From Pisaster brevispinus (taxonomy: Eukaryota > Echinodermata > Asteroidea > Forcipulatida > Asteriidae): a DNA stretch of 64,000 nt. Below, piece after piece: positions 1 through 9,976 of the stretch. The position numbers were made by a program, and so were the translations under genes. The stretch's first letter is position 1; each line of letters starts with the position of its first letter. The notes beneath the pieces are model-generated. The model was given only the letters and a program-made list of their open reading frames with translations, had not been told where the DNA came from and did not search any database. The DNA lies in the NCBI GenBank assembly GCA_023634235.1, contig JAMKCF010000008.1:14283420-14347419 (forward strand). Reading direction: 5' to 3'.

Positions 1-622
1 TTGGCAGTTGTGTGTGTGGGGTGTATACACATGCTTGTTACCAGTGCATTAAATTTTTTAAAATAAACAAAAATCTGAAAAATAGTTTGTACACTGTATT
101 ATCGTTAGTTTATTCAGTTGTTTTACTATTTTGTATTGATCTCGTTAGACTGATGAGTCGAATAATGGAGACTCAATGAGGGCACTAAAACACAAAGATC
201 AAAATGAGGTTCATAACATTACTCACTGGAAAATTATCTTCAAAGCACTAAAACAGAATAAGAGCAGAATGGTTAAAGCAGAACTGGGGTTTCTTAGGTT
301 TTTTCCTGATTTCAGGATATTCTCCAAATTTCCTTTAGCCTTTAAATTTACTTGACAGAAGGTAAGCAAGCACTAAAAGAAAAACGAAACAGTCTACATT
401 GTGTTCAAACCTGTACTTAAAATATATAAAAAATCTGGTGATGCTCATAGTCCGTAAACCTCCTGCACTATAATAGCTTTTTAGGTTCAAGAAAAATGGG
501 CAACTCAGGGCTGCGAACCTTGGAAGGAATTTGAAATTCGGCCAATCTCATCTTGGTTCAATACATTTGCCTGCCACTTAAATCATTTCATTTTTATTTT
601 TATTTTTTTTTCTGTAAAACAG

Positions 623-714
623 ACAAGAATAAGCCAACCAGTCACACAGCAAATGTTGGTACAACAACTTACGCATCACCGGAGCAGCTGAAAGGGACCA
701 AGTGTGATTATAAG
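623..714 (+). CDS. EIF2AK1: EIF2AK1 (HRI) internal exon: end of kinase activation loop
   Basis: Internal coding exon of the heme-regulated eIF2-alpha kinase, a cytosolic Ser/Thr kinase that phosphorylates eIF2-alpha under stress and lowers translation. The exon starts after an AG at 621-622 and ends before GT at 715. It reads VGTTTYASPEQLKG, the P+1 loop and APE-type motif, which matches vertebrate HRI (VGTCLYASPEQLEG). Its first codon is split by the upstream intron. The catalytic core lies 5' of the window, so only the C-terminal part of the gene is present. Positions 1-622 are the preceding intron and show nothing else I can name. Confidence 0.9.
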
Positions 715-861
715 GTAAATGGCCACCTGTTACCGGTTCCCTGTTTTCTAGTAAAGAGTTTGTTAATTATTAAAAAACTGAACCTGTAAAGTTTTAAGAT
801 GATGACATTTACACATTCCAAACTAAACTAGTTATGTTGGTTGTTTTTTTCCTGTCACAAG

Positions 862-999
862 TGTGACATGTACAGTTCAGGTATCATCTTGTGTGAACTG
901 TTCCACCCCTTCGGGACAAAAATGGAACGTGCCAAGGTGATAAGTAATGTCCGTGAAGGTTGCGTTCCTCAGGAGATCTGCAACAGATGGCCCAAACAG
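862..999 (+). CDS. EIF2AK1: EIF2AK1 (HRI) internal exon: kinase C-lobe
   Basis: Exactly 46 codons, phase 0 at both ends, with acceptor CACAAG at 856-861 and donor GTAGGA from 1000. The translation begins CDMYSSGIILCELFHPFG and continues with KMERAKVISNV. It aligns without gaps to human HRI (SDMYSLGVVLLELFQPFG then EMERAEVL). The conserved Asp of subdomain IX (DMYS) is present. The previous exon also ends on a codon boundary, so the splice is in frame. I know of no other eIF2-alpha kinase (PERK, PKR, GCN2) that fits this segment as well. Confidence 0.92.
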
Positions 1000-1228
1000 G
1001 TAGGACGATGCAAAGACGGTTTCTTGAGGAAAAAAAGGAGCAAAAGAAATTCCTGCCAAAATTGTTTAGGAAGGCCAAGAGCTACACACATGTATTCCTT
1101 CACTAGCTCAGAGTTATTTGTACAGTCCACCTCTACCATAGTCCCATTTCATTGTCATTTATGCTGAGTACGGAAATGTGTTAATACTTGTTAGTTATTG
1201 TTTGTTTCTTACCTGACACCGATGTGTG

Positions 1229-1345
1229 AAAGCACTATATATTCAGTACTTTCCCCCGAGTCCTGTGGACGAAAATCCACAGGCATGTTGCTCAGGTGGA
1301 ATTCGAACACCCGACCTTTGCCATTTTAGAGCGGGTTTCATGCCA
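1229..1345 (-). repeat. tRNA-derived SINE head, family 1 (minus)
   Basis: Read on the minus strand this has a tRNA-like B box (GGTGTTCGAATTCC), then CCACCTGAGCAACATGCCTGTGG and a CAGGACTCGGGGGAAAGTACTGA body (each quoted in part). A related copy lies on the + strand at 47450-47590 with the same order: B box, CACCTGAGTA, GCAGGACTCAG, AGTATACAG. It sits in an EIF2AK1 intron. Confidence 0.55.
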
Positions 1346-1399
1346 CTAGATTACCTACTTTTTAGTTGTTATTGCAAGTCATGCAACTAGACCATAATA

Positions 1400-1705
1400 C
1401 AAGGTACGCCTTCTTCCAACACAAATCTTCTTCGAGCGCCCCTCTCACATCACTCCTGGGGAAACCGATCTTTCTCTCGGTCCGGTCCTTCCCAATGAAA
1501 CTCACTCCTCATCAAGCTGAGAAAGGAGACTTCCTACCTCACATTCAAGAACAAACTCAAAACCCATCTCTTTCAACACGTTGTTTGCCCTGCTATTTAT
1601 TTGTATATGGTTTTCAGATACCTTTTAGTTGAGGTTTCTCTTTGCCAGGAGTGTCACTATGTGACAGCCATGGCGCGTTATAAGTCTCCATTATTATTGA
1701 CATTA
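1400..1705 (+). mobile_element. 3' end of a non-LTR retrotransposon (CR1/L2-like LINE)
   Basis: One + frame over 1460-1600 reads LRKETSYLTFKNKLKTHLFQ, the pattern that closes the ORF2 C-terminus of many CR1/L2-type LINEs (SLTTFKSRLKTHLF). An in-frame TGA at the expected Trp upstream and frame breaks show it is dead. The 3' tail (GCGTTATAAGTCTCCATTAT at 1674-1693) resembles a LINE/SINE tail. It is a 5'-truncated insertion inside an EIF2AK1 intron. Confidence 0.5.
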
Positions 1706-2124
1706 TGTATGACCTTGTAATGCAAACCGGATTTCTCAGAATTGCAAAAAGGTTGTGTCTTTCCACAGGTTGTGTATTCATAAAGCGAACGATATGAAAT
1801 GCAGCTTTGTTGCCGTTTTACTACACCCTCTACTTTGGAGGAATTAACTTGTTATGCAAAGTGACATATAACATGTATAATAAAATAACATGTACATGTA
1901 TCTGTAATCCGCTGTTTCCAAGATGCTTCACAGTGCTAACATTTTTGAAGTGTAACAGTTTTGTTATGGTTCTGGGAACACAGGTAATTTGGGAGTCCAC
2001 AGCCTATTTTGACTATGGCAAATGTATGAGGTTTTTTGTATGTTTACAGAATGAGAAAGAGCTTGATATAGAATCCCACTTTGATATTTCCACTTTGTTT
2101 ATTCAATTGGTTGATATCTGACAG

Positions 2125-2220
2125 CACCAAGCTATTGAAGAGTTGACCCACAGTGATTCTTGCCAGCGACCCAATGCTGCACAGGTGCTGAGAGGTCCAC
2201 TATTCCAGTCCCAAGATGAG
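2125..2220 (+). CDS. EIF2AK1: EIF2AK1 (HRI) internal exon: kinase subdomain XI
   Basis: 32 codons in phase 0, between acceptor ACAG (ending 2124) and donor GTAAGC at 2221. It reads HQAIEELTHSDSCQRPNAAQ, including the invariant subdomain XI Arg in the QRPNA motif. Human HRI has NSSQRPSAIQLL here. The 1.1-kb intron upstream (1000-2124) holds a SINE and a LINE tail, described separately. Confidence 0.9.
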
Positions 2221-2843
2221 GTAAGCTAAACTGTTGTGTTTCATTTGGATAGACTGAATGAGTTTGGTATTCTTGAGCAAGTTCGGGTGCTAACCTAGTA
2301 GTCAATATTGCCATTAAATCACGCATGCGTGGTCTGTGGTTCACTCGAACGCATTTAGTTGATTGATTGGTCAAATATGGCAACTCATATAATTATTGGC
2401 TCATAAAACAATTACTTGCAAAATACAGTGCAATGATAATTATTATTTAAATAATATTTGACATATCTTTTTTGCAAAACTTACCAATGATAGGTCTTCC
2501 TTTGACCCCAGAGAGGGCGCTGTTTGAGCTTGTGATATCTTATGCAGGGGTCTGTTTACGTATGAACTGGCTCAGTTCAAATGTAATGTAAACAGAGATC
2601 TATATGCTTTGTTTGAGAAAACCCTAAGAAAATTAAGAAACAAATTTATGTTGTTTTTCTGGATATTTGGCCACTTTGAGAGGTTTGTTTTTTTACTGTT
2701 TAATTACACACTCTGAATTGAGAGAGGGTTAAAATAAGTATAAAGTGTAAATGTGAAACCTTTGACCAAAAAGTAAGTCTTAAATATAATTTGGAGTTAT
2801 TCAATAATTTTGCTACCAGTTGTCCTTCTTGTCATTGGTTCAG

Positions 2844-2933
2844 GTCATTAGCAATCTGCGGGCCGAGCTCTCTGAGCAAGCTGAAGAAATACGCCAACTG
2901 AAACTTCAATTGCAGAGGAGTAATGACAACTAG
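2844..2933 (+). CDS. EIF2AK1: EIF2AK1 (HRI) terminal exon: C-terminal coiled coil
   Basis: Last coding exon, after acceptor CAG at 2841-2843 and ending in TAG at 2931-2933. It encodes a short amphipathic helix (VISNLRAELSEQAEEIRQLK, then LQLQRSNDN). Human HRI also ends in a coiled-coil helix (KIIEQEKEIAELKKQL), but with a longer tail after it. The echinoderm-like protein therefore stops soon after the helix. Confidence 0.88.
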   Translation, partial: VISNLRAELSEQAEEIRQLKLQLQRSNDN

Positions 2934-4270
2934 GGAGGTGACTGACTACATGAGGTCAAAACCCTTACAATATCCCAAGACCACCAATACAACATTCTTT
3001 GTGCTTTCCACTATGAACCAAATGCAATTACGGGGACTAAGACCATATTGTGCAACCAAAAGTAAGGTGGCCAACCCATCCCATATTTCCTGGGACAATA
3101 TATCAAAAAGATATCCCATAATTTGAAAGAGTGTTGTTAACTGTTCCTCCATAGACCCAATGAACTGCCTTTGTTACTATAAAAAAAAACTACAAAATTT
3201 CAGTACCAGAGAAAGTTCCCCATCACAGAAACAGTATTTGGGGGGGGGGAGGGGGAATGTCGACTTCTTCATTAACTTTACCTGTGTTATAAAAGCATAG
3301 CTCGTATTTCATGTTTTATTTATTCTTTTTCGAAGAGCTGAGAGGGTTCTACATTCCTGAAATGCCTGTACATTGGTATTGTTTACTTTTTGTGATATTT
3401 TGTGTGTTTCAAACCAACCACTATGCATTATTTCATATGCATACGCATCAATTTTTTGACGTCAGTTATACTTATTCTGAAATTTTCACACACAACAACT
3501 TTAAGCTGTTTAATCTGTGGCGATAATGAGTATGCAATTTCTTTTCTCCATTAGAGTAAAGAGATTTTTAAAAAGAGTAAAAAATTGAATACTCCAAAAA
3601 GTTGAACCTAAAATACAGAGTGAGCCGGAGGGACCCAAGTGGTTGCCACTGCAGGGACCAACTGATGGAAGTCGGGCTTAATTGTGCTTAACAAGTAATA
3701 TGTTTAATTAGCTCAATAACATTTTAAGTTTGTGCCAATCAGAGTGGGAAAGCGGTAACAAGTATGTACTCAGTACTGTATGTGATGTCAGGTCCTGCTG
3801 TACTTAATGGTTGAGATTTATTTCAAATTAACGAATGCAATGCAAACATTTTGTGATTATGTATTTATGAGCATATATCATTTCAAATTGCTACACACTG
3901 CTCTATGTAAGGGATGTCGATGGTATTACTGTCGTATGTGATTTGTTATATGTTTGAATGTAATATTTCACATTGCCACTGAGAGTTTGTGCCAATCACA
4001 TTGGCAAAGTGTTAAAAAGTATGTACTCAGTACTCTCTATGATGTCAGTTCCTGCCGTATTTAATGGTTGAGATTTATTTTGAATTAACGAATGAAATGC
4101 AATAATTTCGTGAATATGTGTTTATGAGCAAAATTGCTACAAACTGCTCTATATACTGGAAGTCGATGGTATTACTGTTGTATTTAATCGTTGTGATTTG
4201 TTATATTATGTTTGAATGTAAGATTACCATATCTCACATTGCCACTGAGAAAAAATAAACGAAAGGAATA
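2934..4270 (+). other. EIF2AK1: EIF2AK1 3' UTR (probable)
   Basis: Non-coding DNA directly after the EIF2AK1 stop. The first clear AATAAA is at 4254-4259, which would end a ~1.3-kb 3' UTR. It holds a G-run near 3240-3256 and a 257-bp tandem duplication (3727-4250). Part of it (about 3110-3290) has a second copy at 58014-58228, so this stretch carries a dispersed repeat. The poly(A) site is predicted only from the hexamer. Confidence 0.5.
3727..4250. repeat. 257-bp tandem duplication in the EIF2AK1 3' UTR
   Basis: Two direct copies lie back to back: 3727-3983 and 3984-4250. Each begins AGTTTGTGCCAATCA and contains AAGTATGTACTCAGTACT, then GGTTGAGATTTATTT. The copies differ by scattered substitutions and small gaps, so the duplication is not recent. 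Confidence 0.85.
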
Positions 4271-4584
4271 ACAAAAAACTAGTATTTAATGTTTGTTCCT
4301 ATGATGTATTCCAAATGTCTAACCCCTCCAACTCTATGTGACAATTAAGAACAAGTTCAACCACTTGAAACCATTTAAGTGCACTGGTTGTTTGTGTTGA
4401 CACAAAGCTGACTGTATAATGTGGAATAGTTTATCTGTTGTCAAAACAACAGTGGATGACACTTGATGATCACAGACAGTAGGAGGATTGGAGGTAAAAA
4501 ATACATGGTTTTCAATTACAACTTCATTGTATTGGTATTCTTGTAACCTTATTTGTAGCAAGCATGACAAATGTCCGTTCAGGA

Positions 4585-4690
4585 ATAGTTACGTTTATTT
4601 ATTTATTTATTTACTTATTGTTTATCCTGGGTAATCCATTCAGTGAGTAAAAAACTCACTGATCTCCCATTGATCCCAGCTAACATAAAA
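4585..4690 (-). mobile_element. Possible LINE 3' tail (minus)
   Basis: A (TTTA)n run at 4592-4620 is followed by TTATCCTGGGTAATCC. On the minus strand this is a unique 3' UTR ending in GGATAAACAATAAG and a (TAAA)n tail, the form left by LINE insertions. No coding sequence is attached. From 4755 to 4945 there are loose repeats of TGAAATTGAATG; the rest of 4690-5045 shows nothing I recognise. Confidence 0.3.
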
Positions 4691-5044
4691 ACTACAGAAG
4701 TGCACTGAATGTACGAGAATAAAAGGTTACAGGGGAAAACGATGTTTGCTCTTTGATGAAATTGAATGGTTGACCAGCTCTTGCTGCTGGCTTTTACGAA
4801 ATTGAATGAGCCTTGCGGCCTAATGAAACTGAACGATCTTATTTGACCGATGAATGAGAAACTGATGAAATTTAACTACTCCTTTTGACTGCATTTTCAA
4901 TCGAAATTAAATGAGCCAAATGTTAAAATGAATGGATTTTTGCTGAAATTGGCCTGGAAAACCAATATAACTAACAAATAACACATTTATACCATTGGAT
5001 TATTTATTAACAAATATTGTGGGGTTTTTTTTATTTTATGACAT

Positions 5045-6425
5045 TTATTATACTTGTAATTCTAATTTCTGTGGTCATCAAAGGGACTGATAACGACTTG
5101 TTAGAAACAATTTATAACAATTTATATTTATTAATTAATATCTGTCTATTAACTCTTGTCTCGTTGTCGTTGTTCATTCGGTGATACTCAAAATTATCTT
5201 TATTGTCTATCCCGCGTAATGAGGGTAATTTTAGGCGTTTTGTCGCCATACAACGTGCACACATTTTGCGCGTAGAAAAGGTCCTCTCTTGAAAGGTACA
5301 ATAAGCTGTCTGTTGGGGATCTATTTTTTCCATAGTGATGTGTACAAAATAAGTGGTGAATGTGCGGCAGGGTTGTACCCACGAAATGAGGGTTATTTTA
5401 GGCATTTTGTGAACATACAACGTGCACACAATTTACGCGTAGGTGTATGCCGCTGTGTAGGGAGACGAATGTGTTCACATCATGTTATCTTCGCAACATG
5501 CACACACTTTGTACCAAACATGGGAACATTTTCCCATCAATACATTTTCTGATAGGAAAAACTTGTTGTTCCACTCTTGAACAGAAATTTATGTTTATCT
5601 TGGGGCTATCGAATTTAGGAACTCCATCTACCTTACCCATCTTTCCAAAGGCTTCAAAACAACAGAAATGTGTTTTTTTTCTTTTTTCTTTTTTGCACAC
5701 CCTGGATAAAGATGTTCTCTTTAAAATATGTCAAATAACATGGTTTAGCTTTGATATGGAAATTATTCACAGTGGTGCGATGGGCGTGTCCACAACTTAC
5801 AATGGCCGACATAAAGAAGGACTCAATTTTTGCTCATCAGTAAATTCCTTTTTGTAACCATCTTGGTTGACGAAATCCCTGCGGAGCGAGTATGGTGAGT
5901 TAATACTTTTAAAGAACCCTAGAAGGATTTCATCCGGCAATTATGAGGTTCTGAAACGGTCAAAATAAAGGAAACAATTGGCTTATTAACTGTTCGTTGT
6001 GGCGGCGTAATTTAAAAACACGTGGTCTGAATATTGCTCGAGAGTCATTTCAAGACAAAAACTCTTAACATTTAGTTATGTTACAAAACCAAAGTTAAAG
6101 GAAAACGCATAAGATGTTAAATGAGTGAGCGTGAATCCAATAACAGTGGACACAATTTATTCTGAAATTGCAGTTTGGTGTTGGACCCAATATTTCTCAT
6201 TTTCATTGAAAAATCTGTGTAAGGCCACTTATCAAAATCAAGAGGCTATTGAACTATTGACCCTCATACATTATGAAGCCTTATTATGCTTGTAGATTCA
6301 GTGACTAAAAATGTGTAGGCTTGACCCTACATTATAAATATGAAACCTCATGTTTGCTTGACCCTTCTTATATATGAAGACTTACTAAGTATGCTTGTAG
6401 ATTCACAGTGACTTAATTAAACGTA
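5045..6425 (+). repeat. Dispersed repeat, copy 1 (inverted relative to 19640-20610)
   Basis: Long similarity in inverted orientation to 19640-20610. Shared landmarks include CATTTTCTGATAGGAAAAA, CTACCTTACCCATCTTTCCA, GAAATTATTCACA, GGATGAAATCCTTCT (as complement) and TGTAGATTCACAGTGACTTA. Copy 1 has about 330 bp (5195-5525) missing from copy 2. No transposase frame is visible; the ORFs across it are short and unlike known proteins. It could be a non-autonomous DNA transposon or an old duplication. Confidence 0.7.
5214..5442. repeat. Internal duplication of a 63-bp block in repeat copy 1
   Basis: Blocks 5214-5276 and 5381-5442 match: both run AATGAGGGTAATTTTAGGC (or a near form), CATACAACGTGCACACA, then TTGCGCGTAG or TTACGCGTAG. 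They lie in the part of copy 1 that copy 2 lacks. Confidence 0.7.
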
Positions 6426-6749
6426 AGACCTTGTCAGATTAAAGTGTTTTTGTTTTGTATTCACTTGCAAAGCCCTGAGCGACTTGACCGTCCATGATAT
6501 CCCAGTCAGGACCATTCCACATATCTAAGATGGGGGGGGGGGGGGTGGTTTTTTTTATGATGGGCTGTGAAACTTGTTCCTGGCATACAACTGTACACAA
6601 AATGTGCTATACCAATGCACACAAACACAGATGACCCAGAGATAACCCACTGATAAGTGGAACAATCTGTTCAGCTATCTGTTCTCTGTTATAGGCTTGG
6701 CTTGTCATGTCATGTCTTGCCCGCTGCTTCAGCAAGGCCACTCAACTCT

Positions 6750-7615
6750 TTTGGCGGTGATTTTCTTTTTCTTGGTGGCGACTTTTTGGACAACGTTTTT
6801 TTTTTTACGCAGCAACTTTTTTGTTGGCAGCAACTTTTTTGGCTCTACTTATTTTTTAAGCAGCGACTTTTTTTGAGCGGCGCCTTTTTTGGGGTGCGGC
6901 TTACGGAAGCTTAAAGTGCCATGCCGGCTTCTTTTTCAGGAGGCAATTTATTTATTGTTTTAGGTGACGACTTTGATATACCCGGCATTTTTTTTTCTTT
7001 TGGTGGGGGGGGGGGGGGGCAGCGACTTTTTTTGGCGGCGATTATTTTCTTTACCCGGCGACCATTTTTTAAGGCAGTGACTTTTTTTTTCTTTTTTCAG
7101 GCGACTTTTTTATGGGCAGCGACTTTCTTTTTTTACGGCAGGTTGGGTTGCAGCGACTTTTCTTTTTTGGCGCCGCCTTAAGTAGCGGCGACTTTTGTTT
7201 TGTTTTTTCTGCGGCAACTTTTTTTTGGGGGGCGGAGAAGTTGTTTGACAACGACCTTTTTCACGCAGCGACTTTGTTTTCGGCGACTTTTGTTTTGTTT
7301 TGCGGCGACTCTTTTTTACGCGGCGACTTTTCCTTTTTGGCGCCGTGTAATTTTTTTGGTATCTAATTTGGGCCTTGTTTATTTATTTTGTTGCGACGAC
7401 TTTGTTTTGGGCGGAGACTTTTTGACACGCGGCGACTTTCTTTTTCGCGGCGACTATTTTGTTGGCAGCGACTTTTTTGCGGCCACTTTTTTTTTTTTTT
7501 TTCAGCGACTGTTGTTTGCGGCAGTTTTGTTGTTTTCTTTTTGCGGCGACTTTTTAGTCACGCAGCACCTTTTTTTGGGCGGCTCCTTTTTTTAGGTGGC
7601 GACTTTTGTACACGT
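6750..7615. repeat. Degenerate GCGGCGACTTTT(n) array
   Basis: About 860 bp built from a short motif, GCGGCGAC or GGCAGCGAC followed by 5-15 T, repeated roughly two dozen times with spacers such as TTGGCGCCG, ACGC and GTTGGCA. Spacing varies, so it is not a simple microsatellite. Every frame stays open for long distances only because the unit lacks stops; the Phe/Leu-rich + frames and Lys-rich minus frames are not taken as genes. Poly-G runs precede it (6532-6546) and lie inside it (7003-7019). Confidence 0.8.
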
Positions 7616-8847
7616 TGCATTCCGGGCCGTGTTTGTGTCTGGGTAGAAATGGGTAGGTATACACATTCAAGGTGGGTACCTATAACAGAATTGTGTTTTG
7701 CGTGTGTGTTCGTATGGGCTACCTCCATGGTATGGGTAAACCAAATTTTAATATAGATTTGGTTTGTTTATGAAGTGCGCCCTCTCTAGGTCATATTAAT
7801 ATAGTTTTACATGTGAGTTTCGATTTCAATTTTGTTCCCGAAATATTTACCTAGAAATGTCCTCTTTGACACAAACTATGACGTTGTATCGATTATCTGG
7901 CTGTTTATCAAAGGCAGGAGAATCACTGGATATTATAAAGGTACGTTTTAGATTGATATATAGGCAGATTTGTCTGGTTTTCTATTTGTGTAATCACGGA
8001 GGTAGAGGTTGGCGTAGTTCAGTTTTTAACTCAATCATGTCAATGTAAACACCGTTGGTCTGTACCGTTAGCCCCCGACTAAGTTGCAAGTTGACTTTTG
8101 TGGTCAGAATAAAAAAGTTGTTATAATTGATCAACGCACATGCATCATTCGTATCAAATTCACATGTACCCTGAGTACAGTATTGACATGGAGTGCTGAC
8201 TCCCCTGGGTCTATGGACAAGTTACTGTCTGTCACCAGTCACCACATAATAAACAAGAACAAGTACAAGAGTAAGTGACAGTGACAAAGTACATGTAACA
8301 CTGTAGTAACCAGTGTACTTAAATACAAGTTGAAGTATTTACTGTTTCTAGAGTATTATGGTAAGGACCTCTTTAGGTGATCCTTGCATGGTTTTTTTTC
8401 CCCGAGACAAAGTCTCAAGAAAATAAACCCCCAATTTTTCAAGGCACAGCAAAAAAGACGGCTCTGGGAATCACTGAGAGAATTCATAGTTTTAAACCAT
8501 AGCACAAGTAAAATTAGTAAATAGTAAATTGCTCCTATAAATTGGGTCCATCCACTTCGTATCCTTGGCCTAGCACCATCGCAATCCTATTCTTTGGCCT
8601 TCTGAAATGTTTAATTTTTCAATTCTGAAACTTAACGATCAGATGCTACTGTACTTGTAAACAGCCCTACAAAGCTGCTGTTGCGGTGGGTATAGCACAT
8701 GTACATAGGATAGTACATTGGTTGCTATGTGTATAGTACAGTGTTTGCTGGGATATAGCACCCCTCGTTTGCACGACATCATGTGATGTGCTCTAACAGT
8801 CAAAAGGCAGAATCTTTGTAAGGGGTGTAGTGGCACAAGATAATGGC
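7616..8847. other. No gene recognised
   Basis: AT-rich, non-repetitive as far as I can see. ORFs here are under 75 codons, with no domain signature and no good splice or start context. Confidence 0.5.
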
Positions 8848-9299
8848 TTCTACAGTACAAGTCAAAAACTATAATGCTCTTTTAAAATTGCCCATTGTTT
8901 TCTTGCGTAGCAAATATAGATTCTCATGTACTTGTAAATTCTCTCTGTACTTGTAAATTCTCTACTTCATTTGGTGCCAGTTTTACTGGATTAGTTAGTG
9001 TTTGTGCTTGACTGCCCAGGAGGCATTAAGGGGGTCAGGTGAAATTTGATTTGCACCATTTGGTCAGGGCTGGATAAGACAGACAAAGAAAATTCATTAG
9101 CTTTCAAACTTCATATTTATTTCAAATTTTTATGCCAATTTAATTTTACAGTGTCTTAGTCCTCAACACTCAACATGGCCACCATCTCGTTCAAAGCAAA
9201 GCTGGGCTTGGTGCATAATTCATGAAACAGTACAGCAAATTATCTCCCTGTCTTAGCTGAGAATGTCCACTTCACTAATTATCCTTTCCTGGGGGTCAT

Positions 9300-9545
9300 C
9301 CAGATTTGCCGGAGGAGTCTTTTACACCCGAGGTTTCAATAGGCCCAAGAGTCCAGAGGGGTCAGATTGGGAGATCTTTGGGGCCACTCCACAGGTTGAT
9401 TCAAGGCAATGACTCGGTTTCCAAGTAACTGTCTCAGCGGATCTGTAACAACTCTTCTTCTGTGTGGAGGAAGACCGTCCTGTGCTCACCACAGATGCCT
9501 GAACTGGCCATTCTGTTGGTGCCTGAATCGTGGGAAAACTCAATC
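9300..9545 (-). pseudogene. Transposase fragment (IS630/Tc1-mariner-like, DDE)
   Basis: Minus-strand frames give a broken transposase end: RVIALNQPVEWPQRSPNLTP followed by LD, then remnants of LKPRVKDSSGKSG. The W-x-R-S-P-(N/D)-L-T-P-L-D motif carries the second catalytic Asp region of IS630/Tc1-type transposases. Frame changes and stops occur within 80 codons, so it is not functional. It lies between the long TIRs, as expected for the element's own transposase. Confidence 0.5.
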
Positions 9546-9561
9546 AAGAAATGGAGACAAC

Positions 9562-9706
9562 CAGGGGTGGATTTCACAAAAAGTTAAGACTAGTCTTATC
9601 TCGAGTTAGGACAAGTTACTCATCCTAACTTAGGACTAGCCTTAAGTTTTTAATAACTCCTAGGACTAGTCCTAAGTTAGGACTATCTTTGTGAAATCGA
9701 CCCCTG
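9562..9706. mobile_element. Palindromic MITE (CAGGGGTSGATTTCACAAA ends), copy 1
   Basis: Starts CAGGGGTGGATTTCACAAA and ends TTTGTGAAATCGACCCCTG. The interior is itself nearly palindromic (AGTTAGGAC, TCCTAACTTAGGACTAG). It is inserted into the older transposon at 8848-9976, so it is younger. A relative is at 32005-32155. Confidence 0.8.
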
Positions 9707-9976
9707 GTCATTTATCAATATTTTCTGTGGAAAAGAAGAAAGGTTCTAATAGGTCCCTTATAACCCCTACCCCAGGCCTGACCAGTTAGCGCATACCAAA
9801 GTTCACCTGACCCCTTGCACCCTGTGTAGACAAGCACAGAAACTAACTAATCCAGTGAAACTGGTACCAAAAGAAGCAGGAAGAGTGTAGAAAATATATT
9901 ATCTACATTACTACAGCATAAGACAATGGGCAATTGAAAAAAAAAAAACTTGACTTGCACTGTAAAGTAGAATGTG

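Larger units (their letters stand above)
8848..9976 (-). mobile_element. Decayed DNA transposon with ~150-200 bp terminal inverted repeats
   Basis: The left arm (8848-9048) and right arm (9800-9976) are inverted copies. Both contain ACAGTACAAGTC-type ends, AATTGCCCATTGT, a GGTGCCAGTTTTACTGGATT-type block, TAGTTAGT and GGGGTCAGGTGAA. The interior holds the end of a transposase on the minus strand (9300-9545) and a palindromic MITE inserted at 9562-9706. The outer ends are set by where similarity fades, and no target duplication was certain. Confidence 0.65.

Noticed and set aside
1807..2121. 104-codon + ORF in the EIF2AK1 intron
   Set aside because: Lies between confirmed exons, lacks splice signals in frame and has no similarity to known proteins.
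6657..7756. Phe/Leu-rich + strand ORFs and a Lys-rich minus ORF
   Set aside because: Low-complexity translation of the GCGGCGACTTTT array.
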